From Ornithodoros turicata (lineage: Eukaryota; Arthropoda; Arachnida; Ixodida; Argasidae), in assembly GCF_037126465.1 (NCBI RefSeq), contig NC_088206.1, positions 26,290,790 through 26,354,789 of the forward strand: a stretch of DNA of 64,000 bases, given 5' to 3'. This document shows, in pieces, positions 23,369 through 35,672 of this stretch. The stretch's first letter is position 1. Every line of letters begins with the position of its first letter. The notes under the pieces were generated by a model. The model saw nothing but the letters and a program-made list of their open reading frames with translations, was not told where the DNA came from and searched no databases. The translations under genes were made by a program, and so were the position numbers.

Positions 23369-25499
23369 GTAAGTGGCCGGTGCTCTTGTTCAAACGCGAG
23401 CCCGAAGACACGGACGAAACTTCTTGCAACCGAGGCTTCAGCGCGGCTTCTTGGCGAGGACGACGGTCACACATTGCCCTTGTTACGTGGAGTAGTGTTA
23501 ACTGGTTCTTTCGTCAAGAACTTGAAAGTGGGAAGTAGGTCTATTCGGGGGTGCGTAATGAGTCTATTCCGGATCCTAACTCCTGGTGTCATTTTTCTGC
23601 TATCTTGGGGTCTTGCATCATCGTGTTCAATACTTTCCTCACAATTCGGAGCTAAAAACTTCGCGTGCTACTGTCTTTCTATATCGGCGCGCAACGCGGT
23701 ATTACTTTTGCGAACGGTCCAGTGTACCCTGGGGTATTGAGCCGCAAATGAATTGGAAAATTTCCTTATTCGTTGTTATTTCGTCTGTTTCTCGTCATTG
23801 TAACTCGTTATTGTAGAATCAGGTTCCATGGAAAAGGTTTCTTTAAGTGCAAACGAACCTCCAAACAGCCGCGGATAAAATGTGTTAAACCGGAACAGAG
23901 CATGAGTACCATACTTCCTTCAAAGACATGTGTGAACACGTTCGCATCCTTCCACATTTGCTCATAAGCTTTCCGTGTAACGGAATTACTTAATCTTTGT
24001 ACATCGTTTGCGGAGAGACACGCGTCCGTTAGCTACGAGTGGCGATTATTTACATATACCCCAGGGCACTTCTTAATTACAGTGATAAATTTTCCAAGAC
24101 GGCGGGGGAGGCTCCCCGCGCGGTTCCTTCTTCGTCACTTAACTGACGCTAATATAGGAAAACGGCCCATTGAGGATGTCTGTTTATCCCAACTGCTTTC
24201 AGTTCACGTCGGCTCTGAACGTCAAATAATTTGGGTGGGAACAACGGGAGCAGAAGAGAAATATGCGGTGTATTTGATCGGATATTTCCAGCGAAACACA
24301 AGAACGACAGGCGAGAGCTTACGCTTCTACAAAAGAGTGATTACCGCATTTATTTTGGTGTAAACCCAGAGAAGGGAGGGGGCAGCTTAATTTTAGCGAG
24401 CCTCGTTTTATCGAAGCTCCTTTTGGAGACTTCTTATTAGGGATCCTGGTTTTAAAGATAAAACGTTTCGGGAAGGATGGTGAGGTAGTACGTTTTACCG
24501 AGAATCGTTTTAGAGACGTTCTTAGCGAAATATATATACGGCTTCGCGACGACAATCATCACCACCACCCATCAGTTAGTATAGTCCGCATACTAGCTGC
24601 ACGGCTGCTACGAGAAAAACGCTGCCATAGATTCCAATCTAAATGTATAATGCTGAATCCTGACTGTTAACACAACTTGACTTACATGTTTATTTAGTTT
24701 AATACTGTTAGCACATACTGTATCGTAGGTGGGCAACAACAACAACGACAACTAGACAATTAGATAATGATGATGGAATGTGTTGGGACTCATTGTATAG
24801 GTAGGCGTTAAAATGAGGCGCAACAGGTAACGCGAAGAATGCAAGTTAAAAAGTAGATAAAATGCACCTATTCACGAGCAACATCTGTGAGAGTTTGTCG
24901 TGCACTTTCAAGTATATACAGTTATTTTTATACGCGATACATAATGTAAGATAAGGCGTCGCACAACTCCATTTAATCGCTTCCCCCTTGATCGATTTGC
25001 TCCCTGTCAGTCTGTCTTTCCCTTTTTCCAGTCCTCGATCGCTTCATTTATTTATCATTTATTCTGAGTTTGCCTGTCCGCTTTCTTGGCTCTGATATTA
25101 TGCTGTTCGTGTTTACTTTTCCTAAAAATACGTGTACAGGAGTAGTTTGTCCTGACCTCATTGGGACTGGCATCTCCATGTTTTTCCTTTATCAAATCTC
25201 GATGTATTTTATTGATTGTGTAATGGTAGAATATCCGCTAAATGGAACATGGAAAATCATCCGTTATAAAGCAACAGGATTGACGTTCTCTGTACACTGT
25301 TGCTCGTTCTTTCTCCTGATTTGTTGCAGATGAGAAGGATCCGCCTATTCTGGACACATTATGCAAAATGAAAGGTGTCCAAAAATAGGTGTCCAGATCT
25401 ATTCCATTTTTAACAAATCGGGAGATTTCTTCGATAACATCCTGATTTGATGGGCACAAACGTCAAAACCAAAAGCCAATTTCAAACAGACTCGAGACG
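23369..25499 (+). other. Start of the giant intron of the agrin-like gene
   Basis: The intron runs from GTAAGT at 23369 to TTCTTCAG at 61538, about 38.2 kb, if no exon was missed. In this first part I see no further follistatin-like exon. A TTTTAGCGA-type array lies at 24385-24535; the rest is AT-rich and unrecognised. Confidence 0.5.
24385..24535. repeat. TTTTAGCGAA-type array, copy 1
   Basis: Iterated words such as TTTTAGCGAGCCTCGTTTTA, CGAAGCTCC and CGTTTTAGAGACGTTCTTAGCG. The same vocabulary appears at 27030-27125 and 39235-39385, so this is a dispersed family with internal periodicity rather than chance. Confidence 0.55.
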
Positions 25500-26135
25500 T
25501 TATGAACCCAATGAATGACAACATGTTAGCGCGAAGCATCAAAAGATCGTACGCTCAGCATAAACAAACCGGAGGAGATATCGCGTTCCAATGGATTCCG
25601 TCCCACGTCGGTATCGGCGACAACGAAAGGGTGAATCAGCTAGCGTCCTCGGCACACCTGAGCTGCAGCCCTTGTTTACCAACTCCGGACGGCACCGACG
25701 GGCAAATGGCCGTTCAGCAGCTTGTTGAACTGCGCCACCCTGGGATACGGGACATCATGCGCCATCATCGCCCCCTCCTTCCCATGAAAGCCTCCCTCGA
25801 GGTATACAGGCCATGCTCCGTAGGCTACGCACTGGATCTGCGTTCACCAACCCTCAACTATTCAAGATCGGCTGTAGGGGTGACGCCGGCTGTGGCCAAT
25901 GTCAACAACCTGAAACAATCGAGCACATCCTGCGAGAATGCCGAGCATTCCATTCTGCACGCGAAGCCCACCTTCTTCACACCAGCTGTGGCACGCTAGC
26001 AGACATCCTCTACCCCGGTGGCTCTTATGCCGAACGTTCCGCTAAAGCAAGAAACCTCTTTCGGCAGGAGGGGGTTTTGCCCAACGACTTCTCTGGCTCT
26101 TTGCACTTCCCGACGGACTCACGCATCCTCTACGC
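25500..26135 (+). pseudogene. Non-LTR retrotransposon 3' coding end (RNase H and Cys/His knuckle)
   Basis: The frame starting at 25502 carries the RNase H end FQWIPSHVGIGDNERVNQLA, close to the family WxPSHxGxxGNExAD pattern, but with Val for Ala and Asn for the terminal Asp. A frameshift near 25790-25813 moves the reading to the next frame. That frame encodes CGQCQQPETIEHILREC, the knuckle that follows RNase H in several arthropod LINE clades, then a C-terminal tail to about 26120. Endonuclease and reverse transcriptase are missing. It is a 5'-truncated, frameshifted copy in the intron, on the same strand as the gene. Confidence 0.85.
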
Positions 26136-26149
26136 ATCTCCACCCATCT

Positions 26150-26260
26150 CCACCCTTCATCCTCCACCCGTTTTCTGTTTTCGCTATAGTCGCGACGCTG
26201 CCCACTTCTGTGTGGTCAACAACGGCGAGCCGATTCTGTCATCCCCTCTCCCAATTTCAA
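26150..26260 (+). repeat. Dispersed 3'-tail repeat (GCCCACTT...AACGGCGAGCC)
   Basis: The order CACCCTTCATCC, CTATAGTCGCGACG, TGCCCACTTCTGTGTGG, CAACAACGGCGAGCC recurs at 31420-31500, 33110-33195 and 49240-49330, and in part at 28535-28585. It follows the LINE coding end here, but elsewhere stands without coding sequence, often just after a hairpin MITE of the GGCGTACGCC family. Confidence 0.6.
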
Positions 26261-26339
26261 AGGCAGACATGAGCAATTATGAACTGCAATGTACATTACA
26301 TGGCCTATTGTGTACAGATCTGCACACAATGTGAGCTAT

Positions 26340-28259
26340 GTACAATGTAATGTGTATAAATGGCACTATATGCCACGCATAGGGCCACCACTACGATACA
26401 AGAATGGGGATTTCTACATATTACGACATCTTACGCAACGCATTTCTGTCATAATGACTGGTACTGAGTCTGTTGTTAACACTCGATAGTAGTGAACAGG
26501 TGCACAACGTAATCTATAGCCTCGTTCAGTGGGGCTCGCAAATAGACACGGTATCAAGAGGAGTCTGTTGCACAGCCAGTATACGAGAGATGACAAATTT
26601 ACAAAGGGAAGGAACGGGATTCTGAATGACGGTTTGCTCCGAACGGTGTTATGTGGTTGGGTTCTGTTCTAACACGACAGCCATTTCTGTTTCACTGTTT
26701 TTGAGGACTGCTTCAGTGAACATGAACAACTGGACTAACATCGTCCTCGACAGTCCGTTGTCCGACTGTTTCCTCTTGCTTTCTCCCATATATGAAAGCT
26801 GCGCTTTGCCATTTGAGCACAGTTGAAAATGCAAAGTATAACTGAAACTCACGGGATTTTCGGAATACTAGATTCCAGGGAGGAAAAGGTGTACAATGCT
26901 GATCTGCACGGCAGCCTGGGCCACCTCTGCGATTACCAAAATTTTAATTTTTCAATTAATCAATCTTTCGTGGCTTTACGTCGTGAGACAACTGCGATCG
27001 CGATTGCAAAAACGGAAGCTTATTTCGTCATGGAACGGCGTTCACTAAAACGTAATTCGTTAAAACGAGGTGTTTTAGTGACCTAAAACGTAACTCGCTA
27101 AAAATGCAACCGCTTCTCTAAAACGTAATTTGTTTAAAATGAGGCACGCTAATCCGCGCAGGGAAAAGCCAAGCGACACAAATTCTAGAAAATTCCAACA
27201 TTCTCGCCACTGAGTTTTAACGGTGAAACACAAGGAAGTGCGAGGCTTTCACGGCTTTTACACTGTTCCAAGTCTACCTAAAAGCAGATTAGGCTACATT
27301 TGTTATTTTGCGCAGAACACGGCAGTTCATAATCCCTACATGGCTACAAAATGACGCATCGCTATTTGCTCTTTCCCCGATGCTCTCTCGCAGCTTGACA
27401 CTTTGATTGATTTTTCGCCTTCCGTTCTACAAATGGCCCATGAACTTCCAAGATATGTATCGTGTGGAGCAACGAGAGAGCTTCTCCGATAGTCGACTCT
27501 CGGGAGTCTGTTTTTGCTCGGAATAATAAGGAAGTTTCACGTTCGAGCCATACTTATAAAAACGTTACATTATTTCTATTCGCACAGGGGGTGCGTGCTA
27601 TGCGAAAATGGTTATTTGGAAGGTATCCCTGGAATAGGAGGAAATGGAAACTTTCCCCTCGCGGAAACTCGCGGTCAAAGTCAATTCGCGGATAGTTTTC
27701 TTCTGACTTTGAACTATACGTTAAGCGCCCGGTTAAACTCTGTATTCATTATCATACCCGCTGTGTTCTTCTCCCGAAATGTATAATCTTATTAAGCAAT
27801 AAGATTATACGCAATAAGATATATAAGCAGTTCCCCAATGCTCCACCTAGTGCACTGAACTCGGAATAAACGTGTAAAAGCAGACGAGGCGTCCACACTA
27901 CGGTGGTTCTCCGTCCTCCGCAGCGCGCCGACACCGTTCGATCTCGGAGCGAATACTCCACTGTTCGGCGATAGATCAATGTTACTTGACGAATTGTGGA
28001 TTATTTGTCACCGAGACAACGCCCCAAACCGTTTTACTTTTACCCAATTTTACTAGCAAATTAAAAATATTAAGCGTGTTCTGTCACATTTGTAATTGTT
28101 GCGCTGGGTTTGCGAGCAACGAGTGTTAAGCTACGCCGTCACCACGAATTGCATGGCTTGACGGTATCTTTAAAGCACAACTTCTACTATCTTTAAAGCA
28201 TAACTACAACTTCTAAGTTAAAACATAACTTCATAACACGGCTATGGCCATCCATTGCG
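26340..28259. other. Intronic stretch, no gene recognised
   Basis: At about 26285-26365 TGTACATTACATGG and ACAATGTAATGT form a loose foldback. Positions 27030-27125 carry a TTTTAGTGA/CGTTTTAG-type array like those at 24.4 and 39.3 kb. Nothing else is identifiable. Confidence 0.35.
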
Positions 28260-28269
28260 CACGATGGTA

Positions 28270-28470
28270 CTGTAATCACTCCTGATTTGTGGAAAGCTCG
28301 GGTCGTATACTGTTATCGAGCCGGTCTCGTCGCCACCACAACCACCATGACAATTGCCATAACTGCATCGGTGTCACAAAAAGGCGTACCCCTCCCGTTT
28401 TCAACAATTCAAGGGAGAGAACGATGTCATTCGGGATTATGGTTGGCCAGAAATGTGCTACGCGTATTAG
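28270..28470. mobile_element. GGCGTACGCC hairpin MITE, decayed copy
   Basis: The right half matches the family: CACAAAAAGGCGTACCCCTCCCGTTTTCAACAA, then AACGATGTCATTCGGGATTATGGTTGGC (in that order). The left half is divergent. Positions 28535-28585 carry the GCCCAC...ACAACGACAAGC tail repeat. Confidence 0.55.
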
Positions 28471-28639
28471 AAGTTACGTATTAACAGGACAGGATAAGAA
28501 TCGAACCCGGGTCTCTCACCCAGTTAAGATATTCGCGACACTGCCCACATTGTGTGATCAACAACGACAAGCTGCTCTCCCCGCAGCCAACACCGCCACC
28601 TGCTGTCACAGTGTGTAGAAGCCACATTTGGCATCATCC

Positions 28640-30470
28640 GCTTTCCAGAACGTTCTCACTAAACAATAAAGAGACCTTAGTACAAAATATGGAGGATCAT
28701 CGTGTTGTAGTTGCAGGCTGTCTCTACAGCAAAAACTGAACCTTCACTCAACATCAATCGCACGATGGAATCGATGTAGAGGTGCAAACATGGATGCAGA
28801 GACACGTTTTCGAGTTAATCTGCAGATAGAAAAAATGTTATATTCCGACTGACGGTTGACACCACCAGTTATCGGCCGCCAGTAAGTTTTCCGAAAGGTA
28901 AATACCGCAAATGGTAAGCCCCGTAACTGTGACATGATGTAGTGGTGATGCTAATACCACCGCTACCATGGTCCGGCTAAATTTTTGATAGCGGAAGGAG
29001 TATTTCATTTAGAAAAATGGGTAGACTCGATAGTATATACTTCCCTGGAAAGAGGACGAGAGAGGGATAGGGAAAAAGCGAGAGTGACGGACGAAACAAA
29101 GAATGGAAATTGATGTTCTGGGGCTGGAACACAGACACACTTTCAGTGAAACAAAAGATATTTCATTCGTTACAATTAAAATGCTGCTCGCCTGTTTGTA
29201 TTACTTCCGCATTATTAATTACTATAATTTGTGTCAACTGTGCCCACGAGTTAAGCCACCTCGACATACATTGAACAAGAACGCGCATGGGGTGATGTCA
29301 TAATGCGAGATGCAGAGGATGACGATCTATGGCTTCTCCCTTAACACATTCAAAAATGTCCCGTGCACTTTGCTTGGGGAGGAGATTCCAGTCTCTAAAA
29401 TGAACGTCTAATTCGTGCAATTCCACTATCTCGACGCCAGCCAACGACGCCGTGCAAGAGCAAGCGTAGACGATCCATCCGCCAACAGAGTCGTTCGTTG
29501 TTCAAGATACACAAACTACCCGGTTATCGCGGTCGCTTTACAATTCTTAGCTCCCCGCTAACAAAAAGAAGGGGGAAAATCATTTCCAACGCCCCCACAC
29601 GGTGAATGGGAGCCACGACATTAAATTTACACCTTCAGAGATACAACTTCCTTCGCCGCATTTCTTTCTTGGCTCTCCAGAAAGTCATTTCGCCGGAAAA
29701 TGTGGTGTTTCCTTATCTTTCTTAGACAATGAGACATTGCAAAGAGATACTGACGGCTCGCAAATGATACCTCAATTATAGGGTATTTGAAAAGAAGTTA
29801 TCGCGAGCATATCTCAAACACTCTCTGGAAACAAAGGAAGAGAAAGTCGAGAGTCGTGAATAGTTTATGGCTGCACTTTATGACAGCGAAGGAAACAAAA
29901 ATTGTTAGTATCTTCGTGCGCTCCGCGTGTTCATCTTTCGAAATATATCACAATTTCATTTACCCTGTTCGATGGGAGCTTTATTTCCCGGGAGTTCGTT
30001 AACGACTAACGCGACTTGGAGACTCGCGCTGCAACCATTCCCTGTCCTTTGTCAGCTAACAATATTTTTAGAACAAAATATTTCACGCATAATCGATTCG
30101 TTACATAGCAAAATCTGAAATGTTAAACACTGTCGTTAGAACCTTCAACCTACTAATTATGCGTCACTTTTTTGAAAAAAAAAAAAAAAAAGACGTCTTC
30201 TCGACCTGGTTTTGTCCCATTTACAGTGGCACACGATGCACTTTTATTTTTCCATATTTGTAGAATAATATTTTATAGCCCGCGAAATCGATCGTAAACA
30301 GCTATCGAAAAATTTCTAGAACTGCCTTAAATATCAAGGTATCTTGCTGTGTTCATCTGACCGTAATTTGCCAGTTGTTCTTCCGGGAGGTGCTCTAGTC
30401 CACGTTTTCTGTCGTAGGCGGCCGTTTGTTGACTCATAGAAATTACACCCTTAAAATAGATACGGTACTT
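28640..30470. other. Intronic stretch, no gene recognised
   Basis: AT-rich, with an A run at 30176-30191. No transposon ends, RNA genes or coding domains were recognised. Confidence 0.35.
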
Positions 30471-30474
30471 AGAC

Positions 30475-30610
30475 TAGGTGGTGTTGGTGGTGATGGTGAA
30501 AGAGGTCGCCGTTGTCGGCCTCACAGAGGTGGGCAACATCACGACTAACGCCCATGGGGTATGTGCATCCTGGGCCGACTTCTGAGGGAACTGTGCCGAC
30601 ATATGTCAGA
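30475..30610 (-). repeat. SINE-like repeat family (GAAGTCGGCCCAGGACGCA), copy
   Basis: On the + strand it reads GTGGTGTTGGTGGTG, CGCCGTTGTCGGCCTCACAG, TGCATCCTGGGCCGACTTC and GAACTGTGCCGACAT. The same order occurs at 38761-38945 and 63413-63545 and, more diverged, at 32726-32900 and 43330-43540. A B-box-like word in the 43.5-kb copy points to the minus strand as sense. A hairpin MITE follows directly. Confidence 0.6.
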
Positions 30611-30614
30611 CTTA

Positions 30615-30875
30615 TGTGTAATTAGAGTAGGTTTACACGCATAACACGCCCATGACCAATCCAAGAATGCCGTTGTCTCTCCCGATTTGTGGAAAGCACG
30701 GGGCATACGCTTTTCTTTACTTTTGCTTTCTTTTTTTTGTGACATGTGACGGAACTACATACCTGTCGCAAAAAGGCGTGCTCTCGTTTCCAACAAGTCA
30801 TGAGGAGAGCGACGCCGTTCGGGGTGACGGTTGGCTAGCACCATGTTCTGCGACTATGCTAGATTGGCTAGGGAT
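30615..30875. mobile_element. GGCGTACGCC hairpin MITE, copy adjoining a SINE-like repeat
   Basis: The left arm reads CATAACACGC, GACCAATCC, CTCCCGATTTGTGGAAAGC, GGCATACGC. The right arm mirrors it with CAAAAAGGCGTGCTC, CAACAAGTCATGAGGAGAG, GGTTGGCTAGCACCATG. Both arms are diverged from the better copy at 52770-53020. Confidence 0.6.
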
Positions 30876-31419
30876 GATGCCAGCTGCGGTTACTGTCATC
30901 AACCTGAAACCATCTAAAATACTCTGAAAGAATGCCGCGCATACAGTATGCGGGAGAGCCTACCTTTGCGCACTCCAGGACTGGCACGTTGGCGCACATA
31001 ATCCATAAAGTCCGGAAGTTCTTACGCTGAACAACCTACTGTGAGGCATAAACGAGAATACGACGTGGCTTCACTGGTCGTTGATGGCCGGTCGTGGTGA
31101 AAGCGGTGGTCCGGGTGAGGTATACGTTTGGCCAGACAAGACGTTGAAATGAAGGAACGAATCAGCAGGCGAGTTTAAGAAAGGCAAGAGAGAGGTTTAT
31201 TGGGGCTTTTGGGTGGTAAAGGGCCGAATTATGAGTTCATGCACGAGGATTACTCATACTGGGATGGTTACCCGTCGACGATGTCCGATGAACTCTACGT
31301 GGCGCTCGTTGCTTTTACGCGTTGCTGCCACGATGGTGATGATGATGGTGGGTCTGCGGAGGTAATGGTGATGACACTGTCGCTCTGCACCCCAAATACT
31401 CACAACCTCGTCCAACCTC

Positions 31420-31505
31420 ACATCCAACCCTTCATCCTTTCTGGCTATAACCGTGATAATGCCCACTTGCGTGTGGCCAATAACGGCGAGCCTATTTTGA
31501 TATTA
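31420..31505 (+). repeat. Dispersed 3'-tail repeat copy
   Basis: CCCTTCATCCTTTCTGGCTATAACCGTGATAATGCCCACTTGCGTGTGGCC-type order as at 26150-26260. It sits inside a 157-codon + frame (31200-31673) that I therefore regard as repeat-derived and not a gene. Confidence 0.55.
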
Positions 31506-31989
31506 CACCTTACACCCTTGGTCGCACAGCACGGTGCTAGCCAAGAGAGCCGAGACCTGAGGGTTGCACCCTACCGCGTTCTCATCGACGTAGCTATGCA
31601 CGAACGCTTCCGCCGTGAAACACTCTTGAAATATTTTCACGCAGCGCTAAATTGTCGAGTCAGTGGTCCCTAGGCACTGTTTTTACATCTAATGTGTACT
31701 GTCATCAAGCAGGAGGCTACCTATTGAGGTAGTCGCCTTTGGACAGACACTAACTACACGTTATCATCTTATACAAGCTAGATAACAACACACAGCTAGT
31801 TTTGGCTTTCCTTCCGAGTTTTGTGATGGCCTCTGTGTGTTTGTACCAGCGTCTGTCCCCTATTTTAGTACTGTGCTGTAGTGTGTACAGTTTTCCTTCA
31901 CTGTTAAATATACATTTCTGTAGCTTCACTGTTTTTGATTATACATGCGATCGCATCAATGTAACAATTTCCTCAGTATCATCATCCCA

Positions 31990-32722
31990 ATGACATCCCA
32001 AATGACTGAAAATATGAAAAACGTTTCGGGAAGAATACGTACTTCTTTACGAACGATTATGGCAACGTCAGCAGCACTGAAACTACCTACATTTACCTGA
32101 TATTTACCTGAAATTACCAAATATTTACACACTGTGCTGTTGGCTTTGCTTACAGTTTCCACTTTGCAAAAATATAAATAGAAACATGCAGAGGGAAAAC
32201 AGCAAGCTGACTTTATTGACACTGGGTAATTGCGGGTTTTGCTAGCTTAATACGACTCCTAAAACATTAGAATAAAAATGACCCTTGTACATAACTGTTC
32301 GTCCCTCTCTTTTTTTTTCTTTTTTTCTTTCTCTGCATCTCTCGGCTCCTTTCTAATTTCCCTTGGATGACTTCCGGAGAGGCTTCTTCTATAAGCTTGT
32401 AAACTTAGTAACAGGATTAAGATGAGCCATCTTAATCCTCACATTAGTTACAGTGTTAGTTTACTAACGTGCACGCAAGCAGCAGGTTGGTTTGCCGTAA
32501 CTCGTTGTTGAGGTTCATGAGCCAGAAGAAATGCTCACATACGTATGTCGTGCCTGGACAGGGACAACGCTCCGTCACGCAAGGATAACAACAATTACTG
32601 AAATACTATTTGGTTGCATTCGTCGTTAAAATCTTTGAGAGGGCAGCTTTCTTCCATACGCCGGTCAACGGCCTTCGGCCCACAGAATTGCTGATTGCGG
32701 GCCGCGTGTTTGAGACCCCCCC
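31990..32722. mobile_element. hAT-like element (TTTGAGACCCC end), truncated copy
   Basis: The right end reads CACAGAATTGCTGATTGCGG, then GTGTTTGAGACCCC, matching the right end at 37680-37737. Internal phrases (AGCAAGCTGACTTTATTGACAC, TTGTACATAACTG) also match 36955-37050. No left end with CAGGGGCCTCAAAC was found, so the copy is truncated. No transposase domain is visible. Confidence 0.6.
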
Positions 32723-32725
32723 TCC

Positions 32726-32900
32726 CCTGGTGGTTGTGGTGGTGACGGGATCTGCTTGCCGTAGTCAGCCACGCTCAGGTGGGCAACGTCAAGGGTGATC
32801 GTGCGTCCTGGGCCAACTTCACAGGGAACTGCGCCGACATCTACCTTAAAGCTTCTTAGGAAAACACAGGGAAAAAACCCAGAGAGCACAGCCGACTGAA
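32726..32900 (-). repeat. SINE-like repeat family, diverged copy
   Basis: Contains TGGTTGTGGTGGTG, GTGGGCAACGTCA, GTGCGTCCTGGGCCAACTTC, GAACTGCGCCGACAT and a run of AGGAAAACACAGGGAAAAAACCC (in order). It begins right at the end of the hAT remnant at 32722. Confidence 0.55.
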
Positions 32901-33017
32901 GCCCGTTACTCTTCTTTAGTTCCGTGTTAACGCCGCCAAGCAACTGTGGCTATGAGCAGCGTACAGATTTGGACGGATGGAGGGAGGGCAGCAGGAAGGA
33001 GAGGGGGAAGCTCGTTT

Positions 33018-33195
33018 CTGTTAAAAGAGAACTTGTCCACGCACGCTCTAGCCAACCACGATATCATTCTGTCTCCTCTCCTGTTGTGTTCATCCTTCAC
33101 TTACCTTACGACCCTTCACCCTCCATCCCTTCCTGGCTATAGTCGTGACGGTGCCCACTAGCGTTGGCCAACGACGGCGAGCCAATATCGCCATT
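33018..33195. repeat. Half hairpin MITE followed by 3'-tail repeat
   Basis: GAACTTGTCCACGCACGCTC, AGCCAACCACGATATCATTCTG is one arm of the GGCGTACGCC MITE. It is followed at 33110-33195 by CACCCTCCATCC, CTATAGTCGTGACGGTGCCCAC and CAACGACGGCGAGCC. The same MITE-then-tail order occurs near 28.4 kb and 49.1 kb. Confidence 0.5.
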
Positions 33196-33459
33196 ACCCC
33201 CCTCCCTCCCTCCTCTGTTTTCAGAGTGTAGGTGGCATTTTCACACGTAACGCGTTGCATACTTACCGGACGAACTTCCGGTGGCGCACGACGACGCGTT
33301 TATGCGAGCTGATCCTACAGAAAAATCCTGAAATTAAACTCTGCGTAACGAAATAAGTACAGCGACGCAAAGTTGGGCTTCCGTGCATCAGAATGCATTA
33401 GAATATTAGAATACCGATGTCAACTTGGCGGTCTGGAGAGCTGTGTGCTGGTTTCGCTA

Positions 33460-33660
33460 TGGCGGATACCGGTGCAGAAACTGAACGAAGTCCCTTGTAG
33501 TTGCACATTTTTGTTAAGTAGAATTCGTAACCACGGAAGTCTATGAGGTTTACGCATAACGAAACTTAATTAATTTCGTTTAATTGAAAGATATTTCGCC
33601 TCTCTTGTGATAATTATGACACGCCCTGTTCTGATGTTAGCGGTGACTTCCCAAACAGAC
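33460..33660. repeat. Inverted repeat pair member A
   Basis: Words ATACCGGTGCAGAAACTGAAC, AAGTCC, GAGGTTTACGC, TTAATTTCGTTT, GTGATAATTA and CCTGTTCTGA occur in the same order on the opposite strand at 37750-37940. The two copies are diverged and lie about 4.1 kb apart, flanking the mariner and the hAT nest. Confidence 0.5.
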
Positions 33661-33776
33661 AACTTATGATTACCGTCTGTTTGGGTCTCCGAGCTCACAT
33701 TCGAAGCCGGCCTCCGGACGCGTTTACTGCTTTTATTGCCCGCGTTCACATTATTTCATGTGACTATCGGCACATA

Positions 33777-35047
33777 CGCGAGGGATAGTCATAAAGATTT
33801 AATTATCACCTCGAAAAAATCAAGCAGCGACCATGAAACTTGGTGATGGTGTTAGTCCTTCTCTACATATGCACCCTTCAATGCGAAACATTTTTCCCAA
33901 CGATGGATGACTTGGCGGAGACCTTGGTTGTAGAAGTCTGCATTTTGGCTGTTCAGAAAACGACCCACCTCGAAAATCATCCCGTCAGCATTCTGAAAAT
34001 GCCTGGCACGCAGTGGTTTCTTCATCCGAGGAAAGAGGAAGAAGTCACTGGGTGCCATATCAGGAGAATGAGGGGGTGAGGCAAAATTTGATAGCCCAAA
34101 GAAGCAGCATGTGTTACTGTGTCCTGTGCAGAATGAGCTGCGGCGTTGTCGTAGAGCAAAAGCACCCTCTTGGACGGCTTCCCGCGACGCTTCGTCTTGA
34201 CAGCCTTCCGCAACCTCGTCAGGAGATTTCGGTAGTATGCTCCCGTGATGGTTTGCCCCTTACGAGCATAATCTGTTAGCGCCACACCATAGCAGTCCCA
34301 AAAAACACTCAGCATCACCTTGCCCGATGATGGTTGGGTCTTCGCCTTTTTATCGACGGTGGTGATTCCACATGTTTCCGCCGCCTGCTTTGCTCCTTTG
34401 TCTCGGGGTCGGGTCATAGTAATACTCCCAGCATTCGTCCATGGTGATTAGGCGGCTAAAGAAGTCATCTGGATTGGCCTGACACAGCTGCAACATTTCC
34501 GCTGCTGACTCGGTTCGGCGGGCTTTTTGAACGGGTGTGAACAGTCGGGGAACCCAGCAGGCGGCGATCTTTGTCATGTTCAAAATGTCGTGCAAGATGT
34601 TGAAACCTGATCCATGACTGATTTTCATTTTTTACACTCTTGCCTCGATTGTGATATGCCGGTCTTCGAGCATCAGAGCCTCCAATTGTGTTGCCATTCC
34701 CGGCTCTTCCACAGAGAGATGGTCTGCTACTTAGTCCTCCGTCATTCAGACCTGTTTGACCACACTGGAAGCGTCTGTGCTACATAACTACTGTGTCATA
34801 TGATGGTGCATTGTTGCCATACACTTCCACCAACCCAGCACGGATTGTTGCAGCGTTGTTCCCCTTTAAATGCAGAAAACGAATTACCGCACGATACTCC
34901 ACTTTATCAATGGGCTCCTCTAGCGGCGTACTGCGGTACTGTGGCACTGGGATTTCAACGTGCATGTGCCTACGAACAAACCAAAAATTAATTATGTAAC
35001 TTTATTTTTTCGAGGTGATAATTAAAACGTATGACTACCCCTTCGCG
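33777..35047 (-). mobile_element. Mariner element, decayed transposase, minus strand
   Basis: Terminal repeats of about 43 bp are inverted: the left reads CGCGAGGGATAGTCATA then TTAATTATCACCTCG, and the right is its near complement. Between them, minus-strand frames give an N-terminal helix-turn-helix part (34965-34780), a catalytic block with ITMDECWEYYYDP (34628-34350) and one with LLLYDNAAAHSAQ (34417-34022). The end is MAPSDFFLF to the C-terminus (34058-33852). Three or more frameshifts or stops split it, so it is inactive. The 1.27-kb length is normal for a mariner. It lies antisense to the host gene. Confidence 0.85.
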
Positions 35048-35672
35048 ACAGAGGGAGACTGCATCGTTAACGAAAACGTCCCGTGGGGATGGGGCGAGGC
35101 TCGCCAACAATGCCTAGATCTGCTACGTCACCGGACCTCACACAATGCGTCTGCTTTCTGTGGGGATACATAAAGTCCAAAGTGTACTTAGGGCAGATAT
35201 CGTGTACAAATGGAAGACAGGATCAGTGACGCTGTTCGCGCAATGAACACGAAATTCCTCCGAGAAAAATACGCTGCCTCTGGAGAACGACACAACGTGT
35301 GCTAGGCACTACGTGACTAACCTTCCACTGACTTTGCCAACAACGGCCCTTATCAGTGTTACAAAAAACAAACATGAGCGGAGGCAGCGTTGGAGAACGA
35401 ACCGTGTAGTATTTTACGCAACCAACGAAATTAATCAACCACAACACTCCAATGCCTTAACACTCGGACAGCACTCAGCCGTAGACACATCCTGTTCAAC
35501 TAACGCTTCTTACCATTCCGAGGGGTCGACCTAAACCAGGGGCCTCAAACTTAAATCAATTCGCGGGCCGTATTGACATTGGACCACATCATGGAGGGCC
35601 GCAGAGAAGAAAAACTAAAAGATCGCGAAAAAATGGCTAGGAAGCATGCGAGCTGGTGAAGATGATGCATAA

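Noticed and set aside
31200..31673. 157-codon + frame as a gene
   Set aside because: Its second half is a dispersed tail repeat found at four other places; no domain in the rest.
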